Both the position numbers and the translations under genes were made by a program. Under the pieces are notes generated by a model, which searched no databases, was not told where the DNA came from, and saw nothing but the letters and a program-made list of their open reading frames with translations. DNA of 64,000 bases. It comes from Aquimarina intermedia. GTDB taxonomy: Bacteria; Bacteroidota; Bacteroidia; Flavobacteriales; Flavobacteriaceae. Of the stretch, positions 25,820 through 34,538 are shown one piece after another. The DNA lies in the NCBI RefSeq assembly GCF_008124785.1, contig NZ_VNHU01000004.1:1-64000 (forward strand), given 5' to 3'. The first letter of the stretch is position 1. The number at the start of each line of letters is the position of its first letter.

Positions 25820-27012
25820 TGTTTTTTAAAAATTAAGGTGGAACAGTTACCTCCAAAACCAAAGGAATTGGAAAGTACCGTTTTAACAGCTTGAGAGCTA
25901 AGTTTTGTCTGAGGTGTAATCGGACATGCTTCCATTTTAGTTTCAAAATTCAAATTCGGAAAAATAATTTCTTCCTGCATGGATAGGATTGAAAACACAG
26001 CTTCAACTGAACCTGCAGCAGCCAAGGTGTGACCAGTGTAGGCTTTAGTAGAACTAAAAACAGGTACTTGATCCCCAAAAATACGTGTAAGTGCAATACC
26101 TTCGGATAAATCATTGTTTGGGGTAGCGGTACCATGCGCGTTTACATAATCAATCTGACTATGATCCAATTGTGCTACTTCGAGCGCCTCTTTCATCGCA
26201 AGATAGGCGCCTTCGCCATTAGATGAGGAAGCTGTTTGATGAAAAGCATCATTTGTGTTGGCCCATCCATTCACTCTCGCCAACACTTTTTTATTTTCCT
26301 GAGCAACCATCTGATCGCTTTCTAATACTAAATATGCTGCAGCCTCGCCGAGGTTTAATCCCTTACGATGTTCATCAAATGGTGTACACACATCATCAGA
26401 TAAGATCATAAGCGTACCAAAACCGTTTATTGTGAACTTTGATAAAGCATCGGTTCCCCCAACAATCACGCGATCCAGTTGCCCTGCTTCAATCATTCTG
26501 GCGCCAAGCATAATAGCATTGGCAGCCGAAGAACAAGCGGTGCTTATGGTAGAAACATACCCTCGAATACCTAAATACTTAGAAATAGATTGTGTAGTAA
26601 AACCTGCATGTTGGGCTTCAATATAGCGATGATACGTATCAGTGTTGGTATAGTCCAAATAATGCTTTTCGGTAGTATCCATACCCCCGACACTCGTTCC
26701 TGATATAAAACCGGTTCTTGAGGTAATGGCATCTGTGATACCAGCATTGTGAATCGCCTCCTTTGCCGCGATCGCTCCCAGCATGGCTGTTCGAGAAAAA
26801 CTATTTATCGTATCCAGCCCTAACATATTAATAAGCTCATCATTGGTCTTTTTAATTTCACCAACCATAATCTCATCCCGTTTTCTGGTATCGACATGTT
26901 CTATTCTAGAAATACCTCCGATCTCTGAACGTAAGGCGTGCAAATTATCTTCAACGGTGTCACCGATTGAAGAAATAATACCCATACCTGTGATGGCTAC
27001 GCCATTTTTCAT
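25816..27012 (-). CDS. Beta-ketoacyl-ACP synthase (FabF-type), active-site Cys present
   Basis: 398 residues from the ATG at 27012, which sits one base after the ACP stop (TAATATG). An upstream start at 27036 would overlap the ACP gene. The Cys-His-His triad is complete: STISTACSSAANAI, NAHGTATPNND and KAYTGHTLAAAG. It condenses malonyl-ACP onto the growing chain. It is followed with a 4-base overlap by a Cys-less partner, so the pair probably builds the polyene. The preceding ACP gene is the likely carrier. Confidence 0.93.
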   Translation of the reverse strand: MKNGVAITGMGIISSIGDTVEDNLHALRSEIGGISRIEHVDTRKRDEIMVGEIKKTNDELINMLGLDTINSFSRTAMLGAIAAKEAIHNAGITDAITSRTGFISGTSVGGMDTTEKHYLDYTNTDTYHRYIEAQHAGFTTQSISKYLGIRGYVSTISTACSSAANAIMLGARMIEAGQLDRVIVGGTDALSKFTINGFGTLMILSDDVCTPFDEHRKGLNLGEAAAYLVLESDQMVAQENKKVLARVNGWANTNDAFHQTASSSNGEGAYLAMKEALEVAQLDHSQIDYVNAHGTATPNNDLSEGIALTRIFGDQVPVFSSTKAYTGHTLAAAGSVEAVFSILSMQEEIIFPNLNFETKMEACPITPQTKLSSQAVKTVLSNSFGFGGNCSTLIFKKQ

Positions 27013-27013
27013 A

Positions 27014-27271
27014 TTATTTGGTACGGTTGTTTTCAATATACGCTGCCATTACACCAATAGATTCAAAAATAGCTTTTCCTTCTTTTGGATCTTTTAATTT
27101 AATACCATAATCCTTTTCTAGCAATACAATAAGTTCAAGAGCATCAATTGAATCTAGTCCCAGTCCGTCACCAAATAGGGGATCATTATCATCAATATCA
27201 CTTACTTCGATATCTTCTAAACTTAGTTGTTCTATTATTTTCTCTTTTAATTCTAATTGTAAATCTGCCAT
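27014..27271 (-). CDS. Acyl carrier protein
   Basis: An 85-residue acidic helical protein with the phosphopantetheine attachment motif GLGLDSIDALELIV; the modified serine is in LDS. It would carry the polyene intermediates as thioesters. It lies 2 bp after a truncated KS-like gene and directly before a FabF-type gene. The cluster has a second ACP (36359-36607), suggesting that one serves the aryl polyene and the other the dialkylresorcinol or acyl transfer step. Confidence 0.93.
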   Translation of the reverse strand: MADLQLELKEKIIEQLSLEDIEVSDIDDNDPLFGDGLGLDSIDALELIVLLEKDYGIKLKDPKEGKAIFESIGVMAAYIENNRTK

Positions 27272-27273
27272 GT

Positions 27274-27888
27274 TTAGGTATGATAAAGTTTATTTAATTG
27301 TTCTTCGGTTAAAATGGTATTCCCTTTTCGGGAAATGATTGCCAAAAATACGTCATATTTATTACTATCCAAATTCACCCATCCGCAAATTACATTGCTT
27401 GCTTTATTAGTATCTAAAAGCAATCGGGAATAGTCAGTTAACAGCTTTGCATCAAATTGCTCTGAAACAAAAAACGCATTTTCACCTTTAAATTGGTGAC
27501 GTATACTAATCTCTCCCAACACGATATTGGGTAACGTATATACAAATACTGCAGGCGAAGGAAAATAATCCTCTTTATTGGCAATACTCTCTTGGTGTAT
27601 TCTATCAGTCGCCAAACTTGATGATCGATTCGATAACACTAAGGCTGTTTGATTATCGGGCTTTTCTGCGTTACGTAACAAAGCTTCGGTGGCCAAAAAA
27701 CCTAGTTTGCATAAGGTATCCATTTTATAAAACTTAGGGTATTTGATTCCTAAACTTTTATAGATTGCTTTAGTAAATTCTTTTACAGTTCCTTGCTCCT
27801 CATGAACGTACAATACTTTATTATCTACAATAACCTTATTGTCTTTTATGCTACAAAAAGAAGTTATCTTATAATCTTCAACCATCAT
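27274..27888 (-). CDS. Short ketosynthase-like protein (N-terminal half only)
   Basis: 204 residues that align with the N-terminal half of ketosynthases: TLCKLGFLATEALL, ALVLSNRSSSLATD, FPSPAVFVYTLPNIVLGEISI and RHQFKGENAFFV. Where the nucleophilic Cys should follow, the sequence is SEQFDAKLL, and there is no His-containing C-terminal half. It is not a degraded gene: it is full of ordinary codons, overlaps the preceding KS gene by 4 bases and is followed by the ACP after 2 bp. It probably acts as a non-catalytic partner or scaffold. Confidence 0.78.
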   Translation of the reverse strand: MMVEDYKITSFCSIKDNKVIVDNKVLYVHEEQGTVKEFTKAIYKSLGIKYPKFYKMDTLCKLGFLATEALLRNAEKPDNQTALVLSNRSSSLATDRIHQESIANKEDYFPSPAVFVYTLPNIVLGEISIRHQFKGENAFFVSEQFDAKLLTDYSRLLLDTNKASNVICGWVNLDSNKYDVFLAIISRKGNTILTEEQLNKLYHT

Positions 27889-29027
27889 ATAGAAACTTTT
27901 TTAAGTACTAGGGCTACATTACATCCGCCAAAACCAGAGGCTGTTTTTAGAACATGCTGCATAGCTATTGCTTTGTTTTTTTTTATCACATCGATGGGAT
28001 AAGAAACCCCAAGTTCATCAAACCCCAACGAACAAACTACTTCATTGGCCAGAAGATGATGTTTTGCTATAATAGTTTCCAATAATGCTGATGCTCCCAA
28101 CGTATGACCATAATATCCTTTAAGACTATTTACCGGGATATCTTCTAATCCCGAACGACTAAAAGCTATAGATTCCATCTCATCATTAAAGGGAGTGGCG
28201 GTACCATGCGCAGAAATGTAATCAATGTCACTTGCAGACACTTTTGCCTCATCAAGCGCACGTTGTATACTTAAATACAAGCCTTCTCCTGTTCTGGACG
28301 GGCCCGATATATGATTAGCGTCATTTGCTGAGGCTTCTCCCACTACTTCTACAACCTCACTAATATTTGTGTTCTTGATTGAACCACTAATCCAAGTAGC
28401 TGCAGCTGCTTCTCCCAAACTAATACCGGTTCTATTTTTGCTAAAAGGCTTGCAGGGTTTTGGGCTTACGGCCTGAAAAGAGAAAAAACCGGATAAGGTA
28501 AACTCTGATAATAAATCTCCCCCAACCACAATAACATCCTCATAATGTCCCGCCTGAATCATCCTTTTGGCAATTGCAATAGCTAATCCACCGGAAATAC
28601 AGGCATTGGAGATAATCGTTGGCGAATTGCCTAACTTATAAAATTGCTGTATTGCAGATGCAAGGGTATCAAGGTACGCACGATCTGTGTTATTTTCTTT
28701 TAACTGATCAATATTTCCTTTGGTTGTTGAGATCAAAACTCCGCATCGTGTAATATCCAATTGCGGATTCTTATCGAGCAAACGTTGCATGGCGAGCAAC
28801 ATCATTTTTTCAAGCTTAGTATATGAAGCGATCTCAGAAAGAGCGTCCCATGCATCAGTTAAGCGTTTTTCATCAATAAGACCTCCATAAAAGCTATCAG
28901 TATGAATCGACGTATCCTTTACTTCTACTATTCCGGTTGTATTATTTTTTAGATTTTGTAAATTTTCCTCTACAGAAAACCCCAAAGGAGAAATAATACT
29001 ATCATCAACTATATATACCGACTTCAT
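27885..29027 (-). CDS. Beta-ketoacyl-ACP synthase (FabF-type)
   Basis: 380 residues from the ATG at 29027, which matches where ketosynthases begin (MKSVYIVDDSIISPLGFSV); a longer frame to 29075 would overlap the thioesterase gene. Catalytic Cys143 lies in IISNACISGGLAIA, with ISAHGTATPFND and KGYYGHTLGASA completing the triad. It is shorter and more diverged than the other two FabF-type proteins in the cluster. It overlaps the Cys-less KS-like gene downstream by 4 bases, so those two may be a second heterodimer. Confidence 0.9.
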   Translation of the reverse strand: MKSVYIVDDSIISPLGFSVEENLQNLKNNTTGIVEVKDTSIHTDSFYGGLIDEKRLTDAWDALSEIASYTKLEKMMLLAMQRLLDKNPQLDITRCGVLISTTKGNIDQLKENNTDRAYLDTLASAIQQFYKLGNSPTIISNACISGGLAIAIAKRMIQAGHYEDVIVVGGDLLSEFTLSGFFSFQAVSPKPCKPFSKNRTGISLGEAAAATWISGSIKNTNISEVVEVVGEASANDANHISGPSRTGEGLYLSIQRALDEAKVSASDIDYISAHGTATPFNDEMESIAFSRSGLEDIPVNSLKGYYGHTLGASALLETIIAKHHLLANEVVCSLGFDELGVSYPIDVIKKNKAIAMQHVLKTASGFGGCNVALVLKKVSI

Positions 29028-29058
29028 GTAAATTTCTTTTATACTTTTCTCAAGTTGC

Positions 29059-29508
29059 TTAGTCAACCAATCCAACTTTACGTTTCCATTCCATAAAAAA
29101 ATCAGGAATTGTTAGCGACATATTTCCGTCCATGTCCAAAAAAACTTGAGTAGTCTCTCCACTACACACTAGCTCTTCCCGTTGATTGTAAACGTTGTAT
29201 TTAAAAATCATTTTGGCAGCAGGACTATCCACAAAAATGGTCTCGATCGTTGCAACATCACCGTACGTAAGCGGTAGTTTATGATCACAATTAAAATTCA
29301 CAATCGGTGTTACAAAATTATTCGATTTTACATCCAAATATGATATGTTTTCATTGCGACCAAAAGCTTCTCTTCCCTCTTCAAAATACGTTACATAAAT
29401 CCCATGCCAAACGATATTTAAGGGATCACAATCATTAAAACGAACACGAACCTGGTGCCTGTTTGTAAGGTTTGTAACACGTTCTTTAGATCGATTTTTT
29501 CTTTTCAT
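29059..29508 (-). CDS. Acyl-CoA/ACP thioesterase (4HBT hotdog)
   Basis: 149 residues from the ATG at 29508. The frame extends to 29550, but that overlaps the permease more deeply. It has the 4-hydroxybenzoyl-CoA thioesterase signature RFNDCDPLNIVWHGIYVTYFE with the conserved Asp, and a hotdog-length sequence after it. It would hydrolyse an acyl thioester, for editing or for releasing a chain from the cluster's ACPs. Comparable thioesterases are standard members of aryl-polyene clusters. The first residues (MKRKNRSKERV) are basic. Confidence 0.87.
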   Translation of the reverse strand: MKRKNRSKERVTNLTNRHQVRVRFNDCDPLNIVWHGIYVTYFEEGREAFGRNENISYLDVKSNNFVTPIVNFNCDHKLPLTYGDVATIETIFVDSPAAKMIFKYNVYNQREELVCSGETTQVFLDMDGNMSLTIPDFFMEWKRKVGLVD

Positions 29509-30775
29509 AATAAAATATAGCAATTGCGATAGTACTAATAAAAAAACCAATTAACAAACCTAGCTCGGGTAGAATCTCAAAAAAGCCTCCTTTTCGTAGG
29601 AAACAATCATAAAACGCTTCAAGGCCCCAATTCATGGGTGATATTTTTGCTATTACTTGCATTGCATCGGGCATAGCAAAAACAGGAACCCATACTCCTC
29701 CTATTGCCGCCAAGATGACGACTAAAACTGCTCCAAAAGGTGCCGCTTGTTCATGACTGTTAAATAGTGTTCCAAGAAGAATTCCTAATCCAATAGCAGC
29801 CAAACCAGCTGCAAAAGCAACGAGATAAAGAAATCCGAGATTTGAACCTACCTGTAACTCAGGTAATCCCATTTGTGGAAAAACAACTATCCCTAAAATT
29901 AAGATGAGCGTAAATTGTAAAAGACTAACTATAAGATATACCGCTGCCTTACCTCCAATAATTGTATGGTAGGCTACCGGAGTTGTACGTAGGCGTACAA
30001 AGGTACCCTGCCCCTTTTCATGTACCAAGTTTAGTGATATCGGCAGGATCATAAAAAAGATAGCAAATAATGTCCAAGCAGGAATATTATGTTGTACAGA
30101 ATTAGGTAATTCTATCGCACCCTTCAAAGAAGGATTAATTTGTTCGTAGGCAACAAAACTCTCTCGCTTAAAAGATCCAATGCTTTGGGTAGTACCCAAA
30201 GCCTCTTCAAACGCTTTATAAATAGTTTTGGTTTCAATAGTGGCTATCAGCTTATCAATCGAAAACATTACAGAGCTGCGAAAGGTTTCTTGTGTAATGG
30301 GATCAAAATAAATACGGACTGTTTTTTTTGAAAGTTTTTGAGGAACTTCAATAGTATCAGCTGTTAATTCTTCACCCTGCAGTTCTGCCAGAATTTTATC
30401 GATATTATCTTTGATCTGTGCATTCAGATCTGTACTTAAGCCTTCGGGTATCACAATAGCCAGTTGATAGTCTCCTGAAGCAACTAATGCTTCTGCCTTT
30501 GCTTCTGACAATGCTTTTTGATTATAACTAGTAATCGGATTAAGAAAGGGTAAACTATCAAAACGCCTATTGATTTCTGTAGAAAGTTCACCTTTATCAT
30601 GATCCACTAACAAAATATCCATCGTACTTCCGGAAACGGACTTAAAGGTAGCATCCTGAATTAACGTGATGGTGATAACCAGTACAATCGGCATCAAAAA
30701 CAAAATAATTAACCCTCCAGGATCCCTTAGTAATAAAAGTGTTTCCTTATATATTGAGGCAATTAGTTTACGCAT
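29486..30775 (-). CDS. ABC-2 type transporter permease
   Basis: A 429-residue ABC-2 permease. One N-terminal helix (GLIILFLMPIVLVITITLI) is followed by a ~200-residue periplasmic domain and five C-terminal helices (ILPISLNLVHEKGQGTFVRL marks the conserved coupling region). It forms the membrane half of an exporter with the adjacent ATPase, whose gene overlaps it by 8 bases. In this cluster it is the only obvious exporter and may move the pigment or its lipid precursor across the inner membrane. Confidence 0.92.
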   Translation of the reverse strand: MRKLIASIYKETLLLLRDPGGLIILFLMPIVLVITITLIQDATFKSVSGSTMDILLVDHDKGELSTEINRRFDSLPFLNPITSYNQKALSEAKAEALVASGDYQLAIVIPEGLSTDLNAQIKDNIDKILAELQGEELTADTIEVPQKLSKKTVRIYFDPITQETFRSSVMFSIDKLIATIETKTIYKAFEEALGTTQSIGSFKRESFVAYEQINPSLKGAIELPNSVQHNIPAWTLFAIFFMILPISLNLVHEKGQGTFVRLRTTPVAYHTIIGGKAAVYLIVSLLQFTLILILGIVVFPQMGLPELQVGSNLGFLYLVAFAAGLAAIGLGILLGTLFNSHEQAAPFGAVLVVILAAIGGVWVPVFAMPDAMQVIAKISPMNWGLEAFYDCFLRKGGFFEILPELGLLIGFFISTIAIAIFYYEKKKSI

Positions 30776-31523
30776 AATCTCTAAGTTCTTTTCCTGTTAA
30801 GGTTATAAAGACGTCTTCCAGATTTCTAGCATCCTTCGTAGAGTTTATCAGATTTTCAGGGGTGTCATCAGCTATGATACGACCCATGTCTATAATACCT
30901 ACCCGAGTACATAATTCTTGCGCTTCTCTCAAGTGATGAGAGGTATAAATTATCGTAGTGCCCTCAGCATTAAGAATTCTCAACTGTTCTGTGATTGCTT
31001 TTTTTGACTGAACATCTACTCCAACGGTGGGCTCATCCAAAAAAAGTAATTGCGGATTATGAAGAATACCGGCAATAAGATTGATTCGTCTTTTCATTCC
31101 GCCAGAAAAAGTTTTGATTTTTTTATTAGCAAAAGATAGTAAGCCCATTGCCTCAAGCAGAGATCCTATTCGTGATTGTAGTTCAGTTTTTGAGAGTCCG
31201 TACATACTCCCAAAATATTGTAAATTCTCTTTTGCAGTAAGCGATGGATATAAGGCATATTCTTGTGGTACCACCCCAATTAATTTTTTTACCTCCTGTA
31301 AGTTTTCATTTAGTGGGTTTCCATTTATATAGACCGTTCCCGAAGAAGGATGTAGTAAACCGCATAAAATTGATATCAACGTAGTTTTACCGGCGCCGTT
31401 AGGTCCTAACAATCCAAAAACTTCATTTTTGTAAATCTTGAGATTGACAGTATCTAATGATTTGAAATCTGCACCACGATATTGTTTTGAAATACCCTCT
31501 ATATGTACTATCGGATCCGGCAT
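30768..31523 (-). CDS. ABC transporter ATP-binding protein
   Basis: A 251-residue nucleotide-binding domain: Walker A GLLGPNGAGKTT (40-48), Q-loop VPQEYALYPSLTA, signature FSGGMKRRINLIAG, Walker B LLFLDEPTVGVD and switch His in YTSHHLREA. It energises the ABC-2 permease encoded immediately downstream (8-base overlap). It starts 1 bp after the BtrH-like gene. The CCmA/DrrA-like architecture suits export of lipophilic products. Confidence 0.95.
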   Translation of the reverse strand: MPDPIVHIEGISKQYRGADFKSLDTVNLKIYKNEVFGLLGPNGAGKTTLISILCGLLHPSSGTVYINGNPLNENLQEVKKLIGVVPQEYALYPSLTAKENLQYFGSMYGLSKTELQSRIGSLLEAMGLLSFANKKIKTFSGGMKRRINLIAGILHNPQLLFLDEPTVGVDVQSKKAITEQLRILNAEGTTIIYTSHHLREAQELCTRVGIIDMGRIIADDTPENLINSTKDARNLEDVFITLTGKELRDYA

Positions 31524-31524
31524 A

Positions 31525-32529
31525 TTATAACGTACTAACTGCTTTTTTTAATTCCTGATAGAAGGCCTTTTCCTTTAAAGCAATAGTTTCAAGCTTATCT
31601 GCAACCTTGTTATAGGCATCAGTCTCTTTACTTCTATTTTTATATAATCTGGAAGCATCAATAGCAAAATCTCTCCATAAGTCCCCAATAGCTGTCATTT
31701 CTCGGGACAGTTCATTGAGTCTTGGCAGTGCCAATATTTGTGAAGCTTCTTGTAGAAAAGCCGCATAAATAAATCGAAAACCGCCGCCACCGGTACCAAT
31801 TTCCTCTTGCATTCGTACCAATTGACCTAAGTAATGATTAGTTTTTTTGACTCCGATTTTGTTAGGCCAAGTTCTTATTTTTTTAGAAACGTAAAGTATC
31901 CCTTTAACACCAACCACAGGAACCGGTGCTAACATATGTTTGCAGGTTTGCTTGATACCTTTGACAATTGCCTTTTCCAACTTGAACTTCTTAGGAAGTG
32001 CAGTTGGGTAGTAAATATGTCCTTTAGGAGCAAATGCCCCTTTTGCGAATCGTACTTTCTCTAATTCCTTTACTGTAAGTGTAGTTACTTCGGGCATTAC
32101 GGGATCACTAATCAAATAAGTGTCCTCTTCTTTACCATAAACCACTAAGTTATGTGCGTTGAAGTGAAAGCGATACTCATCAGGAAAATAGGTGAGATTA
32201 TAAACGCCTACCTGTAACCCTACCGGATTGTTTTGCGCCAGTTCCCGATCTAGAACCTGCTGCGCTTTACTTTTAGATTTGAATTTAATGCGTTTTATTT
32301 TAAATCCAAGACGTTTACTAACTCTTGAAAAAATAAAACCTGGTACAGGTCTAAAACTGAATGCCGGTGCAAAATTTACTTTTATGAACGGTAAGTAGAT
32401 AAAAAAAGCACCCGATCCAATACCGAATATCATTGGCTCACTTAATTCTAATCCATTATGATGCAATAAGTTAGACACCACTCCATTCTCACAATGTGCA
32501 GATTGATTATGCTGAAAATCTATTTTCAA
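31525..32529 (-). CDS. BtrH-like (C39-type) acyltransferase domain protein
   Basis: 334 residues. The N-terminal half matches the BtrH N-terminal domain: HNQSAHCENGVVSNLLHHNG with candidate nucleophile Cys13, and a His in RFHFNAHNLVVYGKEED followed by YLISDPVMPE. The C-terminal half is a helical DUF4872-like region (RFIYAAFLQEAS). BtrH itself transfers an acyl group from an ACP onto an aminoglycoside in butirosin synthesis. By analogy this protein could transfer the polyene acyl chain from an ACP to the dialkylresorcinol to make the flexirubin ester. That is inference. It overlaps its upstream neighbour by 4 bases. Confidence 0.83.
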   Translation of the reverse strand: MKIDFQHNQSAHCENGVVSNLLHHNGLELSEPMIFGIGSGAFFIYLPFIKVNFAPAFSFRPVPGFIFSRVSKRLGFKIKRIKFKSKSKAQQVLDRELAQNNPVGLQVGVYNLTYFPDEYRFHFNAHNLVVYGKEEDTYLISDPVMPEVTTLTVKELEKVRFAKGAFAPKGHIYYPTALPKKFKLEKAIVKGIKQTCKHMLAPVPVVGVKGILYVSKKIRTWPNKIGVKKTNHYLGQLVRMQEEIGTGGGGFRFIYAAFLQEASQILALPRLNELSREMTAIGDLWRDFAIDASRLYKNRSKETDAYNKVADKLETIALKEKAFYQELKKAVSTL

Positions 32530-32927
32530 ACTTTTGGGTTTTTTAATTCTGATACAGAAATATCAAAAACTTCTGCGTATTTCTTTAACGTACGTTTTTT
32601 TAGTCGGGCAAAAACTTTAGGCCGTAAATGTCTTTTAACTTTGAATTTCCAAAACCCAACATAACTAGCCAAAATGGTAACATCCATTCTGTGTAGCTCC
32701 ATATAATAGGCAATTGGACTTGCGGTTCCAGCCAAAAGTGCCTCTTTGGTTTCCTTAAGTCGTTCTTCGATAAGCTCCAAAGATTCGTTTAACACCTTAT
32801 TCTTAGTTTCCCAACCAGAACTGAGTGTTTTGTCATAATTTCCTTGCTCATCAACCGCATACACCACTTCTTTAATGTTTACTTTAGACAAGCAACTTTC
32901 GTCTTGTGGCACCTCATTCTTTTTCAT
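32526..32927 (-). CDS. Pigment-cluster protein of unknown function
   Basis: A 133-residue basic protein with no signal peptide or family I recognise. A helical stretch (NKVLNESLELIEERLKETKE) is followed by a region with an aromatic/basic pattern (YVGFWKFKVKRHLRPKVF). The end (LKKYAEVFDISVSELKNPKV) looks like a helix-turn-helix of the XRE or sigma-70 region-4 type (KYAEVFDISVSEL). It overlaps the BtrH-like gene by 4 bases and lies 9 bp after the dehydratase gene. A small regulator or an accessory factor of BtrH is possible. Confidence 0.7.
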   Translation of the reverse strand: MKKNEVPQDESCLSKVNIKEVVYAVDEQGNYDKTLSSGWETKNKVLNESLELIEERLKETKEALLAGTASPIAYYMELHRMDVTILASYVGFWKFKVKRHLRPKVFARLKKRTLKKYAEVFDISVSELKNPKV

Positions 32928-32936
32928 ACGTACGAT

Positions 32937-33401
32937 TTATTGATCAACAATAATAGTTTTCATTTCTGATGAAGCTAATAAAACCTCATTTTTGTCACGT
33001 ACTTCAATAGTAACCAACGTAACTTGCATAATTTCGGCTACTATCGTTACTGTAGTTATAATTTCATCTCCTATTTTAGGGAGTTTAAAAATAGTCGCAT
33101 GTTTTATTGATCCTATAAAACCTGTTTTGGGCTTTTCGTTTTTACCTTTATTCAAGAAACCTCGATACCCTCGATGCAACGCTATGGACTGTGCCATATT
33201 TTCGACCAAGCCGCCTTCTGTAAAATGTGATCCATTACAGAGAATATTATCTGAAGTTATGGTGAAGCCTGATACCACACTATCTTCACTATAATCTAAC
33301 ATTTTGTCAATCATAACGAAAGGATCTTTTTGAGGAATTAATTTTTTGATTAACTCTCGATCGGCACTATGGGATATATTGGTCATATTTTTCATTAGCA
33401 A
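32937..33401 (-). CDS. ApeP/FabA-like 3-hydroxyacyl-ACP dehydratase
   Basis: A 154-residue hotdog protein. The motif GSHFTEGGLVENMAQSIALH corresponds to the FabA/FabZ active-site region with the catalytic His kept, while the PxxPG of FabZ is replaced by TEGGL as in the aryl-polyene dehydratases of the ApeP/ApeI type. It would dehydrate 3-hydroxyacyl-ACP intermediates of the polyene. The gene overlaps darB by 7 bases. The first Met (33401) or Met3 could be the start. Confidence 0.85.
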   Translation of the reverse strand: MLMKNMTNISHSADRELIKKLIPQKDPFVMIDKMLDYSEDSVVSGFTITSDNILCNGSHFTEGGLVENMAQSIALHRGYRGFLNKGKNEKPKTGFIGSIKHATIFKLPKIGDEIITTVTIVAEIMQVTLVTIEVRDKNEVLLASSEMKTIIVDQ

Positions 33402-34528
33402 ACAGTCAGTAAACTATAAAAATACGAAAAACGGCCGCTTTCAGGTACAGCAACAAGCAAACGATCTCCTTTCTTTAACTTACCGGAAGTAACCAGCGCG
33501 TCAATAATCAAATAAATTGAGGCAGAACCGATGTTCCCCACATCTGCCAAGTTCGTGAACCATTTTTCATTCGGGATGACGATACCTGCATCCTGCATTG
33601 CTTCTTGTAACTTATCTCCAAAGTAGAACGAAGAAATATGCGGAAGAAAATAATCTATAGTTGAAACATCAACCTGTTTTTTTTCTAATACATCTTTAAG
33701 ACTTTCAACCCCTTTTTTTGAAACGAATTCATCAAGAATTTTTACATCTTGTTTTAATGAAAATATAGATTCATTAAGCCAGCTCTCAGGTTCATATTCA
33801 CTCCAGGGCTTTAGTGATCCGTCTTCCATCTTATCTCCACCGGCATACATACACGCTTCTAATTCATTTGCATACGAATATGCCTGCATCCATTCAATTC
33901 GCAACGGGAATTCACCTTTAGGCTCATTTTCTAATAAAAAAGCACCAGCACCATCTGAAAGCATCCATCTTAGAAAGTCTTTCTTAAAGCCCACTACCGG
34001 TTGCTCTTCAAGACTTTTTAAATTCTCAACTTCTTTATCAAATTTATGTCCTTGCATCCAAGTAGATACTCGCTCTGACCCGGTACAAATCGCGTTGTTC
34101 TTATCATCAGCTTTAATTGCCAAATATCCATATTTGAGGGCACTCATACCCGAACAACATACTCCTGATGCCGTGTTTAATTCAATATTCTCTACATCCA
34201 TCAACCCGTGCACCATTGAAGCGTGGGCTGGCAATAAATTATCCGGAGTCGATGTACCACAGGATAATAATTCTATTGAAGTAGGAGCTATAGTTTCTTC
34301 AAGTAGATTTTGAATCGCAGCAGCAGTGATATCTGCATTATTATGTGTACTGTTCCCCGCTTCATCTAAGGCGTAATACCGCGTTACAATTCCATTATTG
34401 CGCAACACGATTCTTCTAGCCCGTGACGTCTGTCCGTCAACAAAACCTAACTTAGATTCCATCTCATCATTAGTCACAGGTTTATTGGGTAAAAAATGTG
34501 CTGTTTTGGTAATATAAACTTCTTTCAT
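33395..34528 (-). CDS. darB: DarB-type beta-ketoacyl-ACP synthase III
   Basis: A 377-residue KASIII-family protein. Active-site Cys125 lies in TASGVCCSGMSALKYG, with His in YFLPHISSFYF and Asn in ADVGNIGSASIYL completing the Cys-His-Asn triad. DarB links a beta-ketoacyl unit with a second acyl thioester to give the cyclohexanedione precursor that DarA aromatises to a dialkylresorcinol. The direct neighbour is darA, 10 bp upstream, as in known flexirubin and DAR clusters. The protein is longer than FabH, as expected for the family. Confidence 0.93.
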   Translation of the reverse strand: MKEVYITKTAHFLPNKPVTNDEMESKLGFVDGQTSRARRIVLRNNGIVTRYYALDEAGNSTHNNADITAAAIQNLLEETIAPTSIELLSCGTSTPDNLLPAHASMVHGLMDVENIELNTASGVCCSGMSALKYGYLAIKADDKNNAICTGSERVSTWMQGHKFDKEVENLKSLEEQPVVGFKKDFLRWMLSDGAGAFLLENEPKGEFPLRIEWMQAYSYANELEACMYAGGDKMEDGSLKPWSEYEPESWLNESIFSLKQDVKILDEFVSKKGVESLKDVLEKKQVDVSTIDYFLPHISSFYFGDKLQEAMQDAGIVIPNEKWFTNLADVGNIGSASIYLIIDALVTSGKLKKGDRLLVAVPESGRFSYFYSLLTVC

Positions 34529-34538
34529 AAATGTATTC

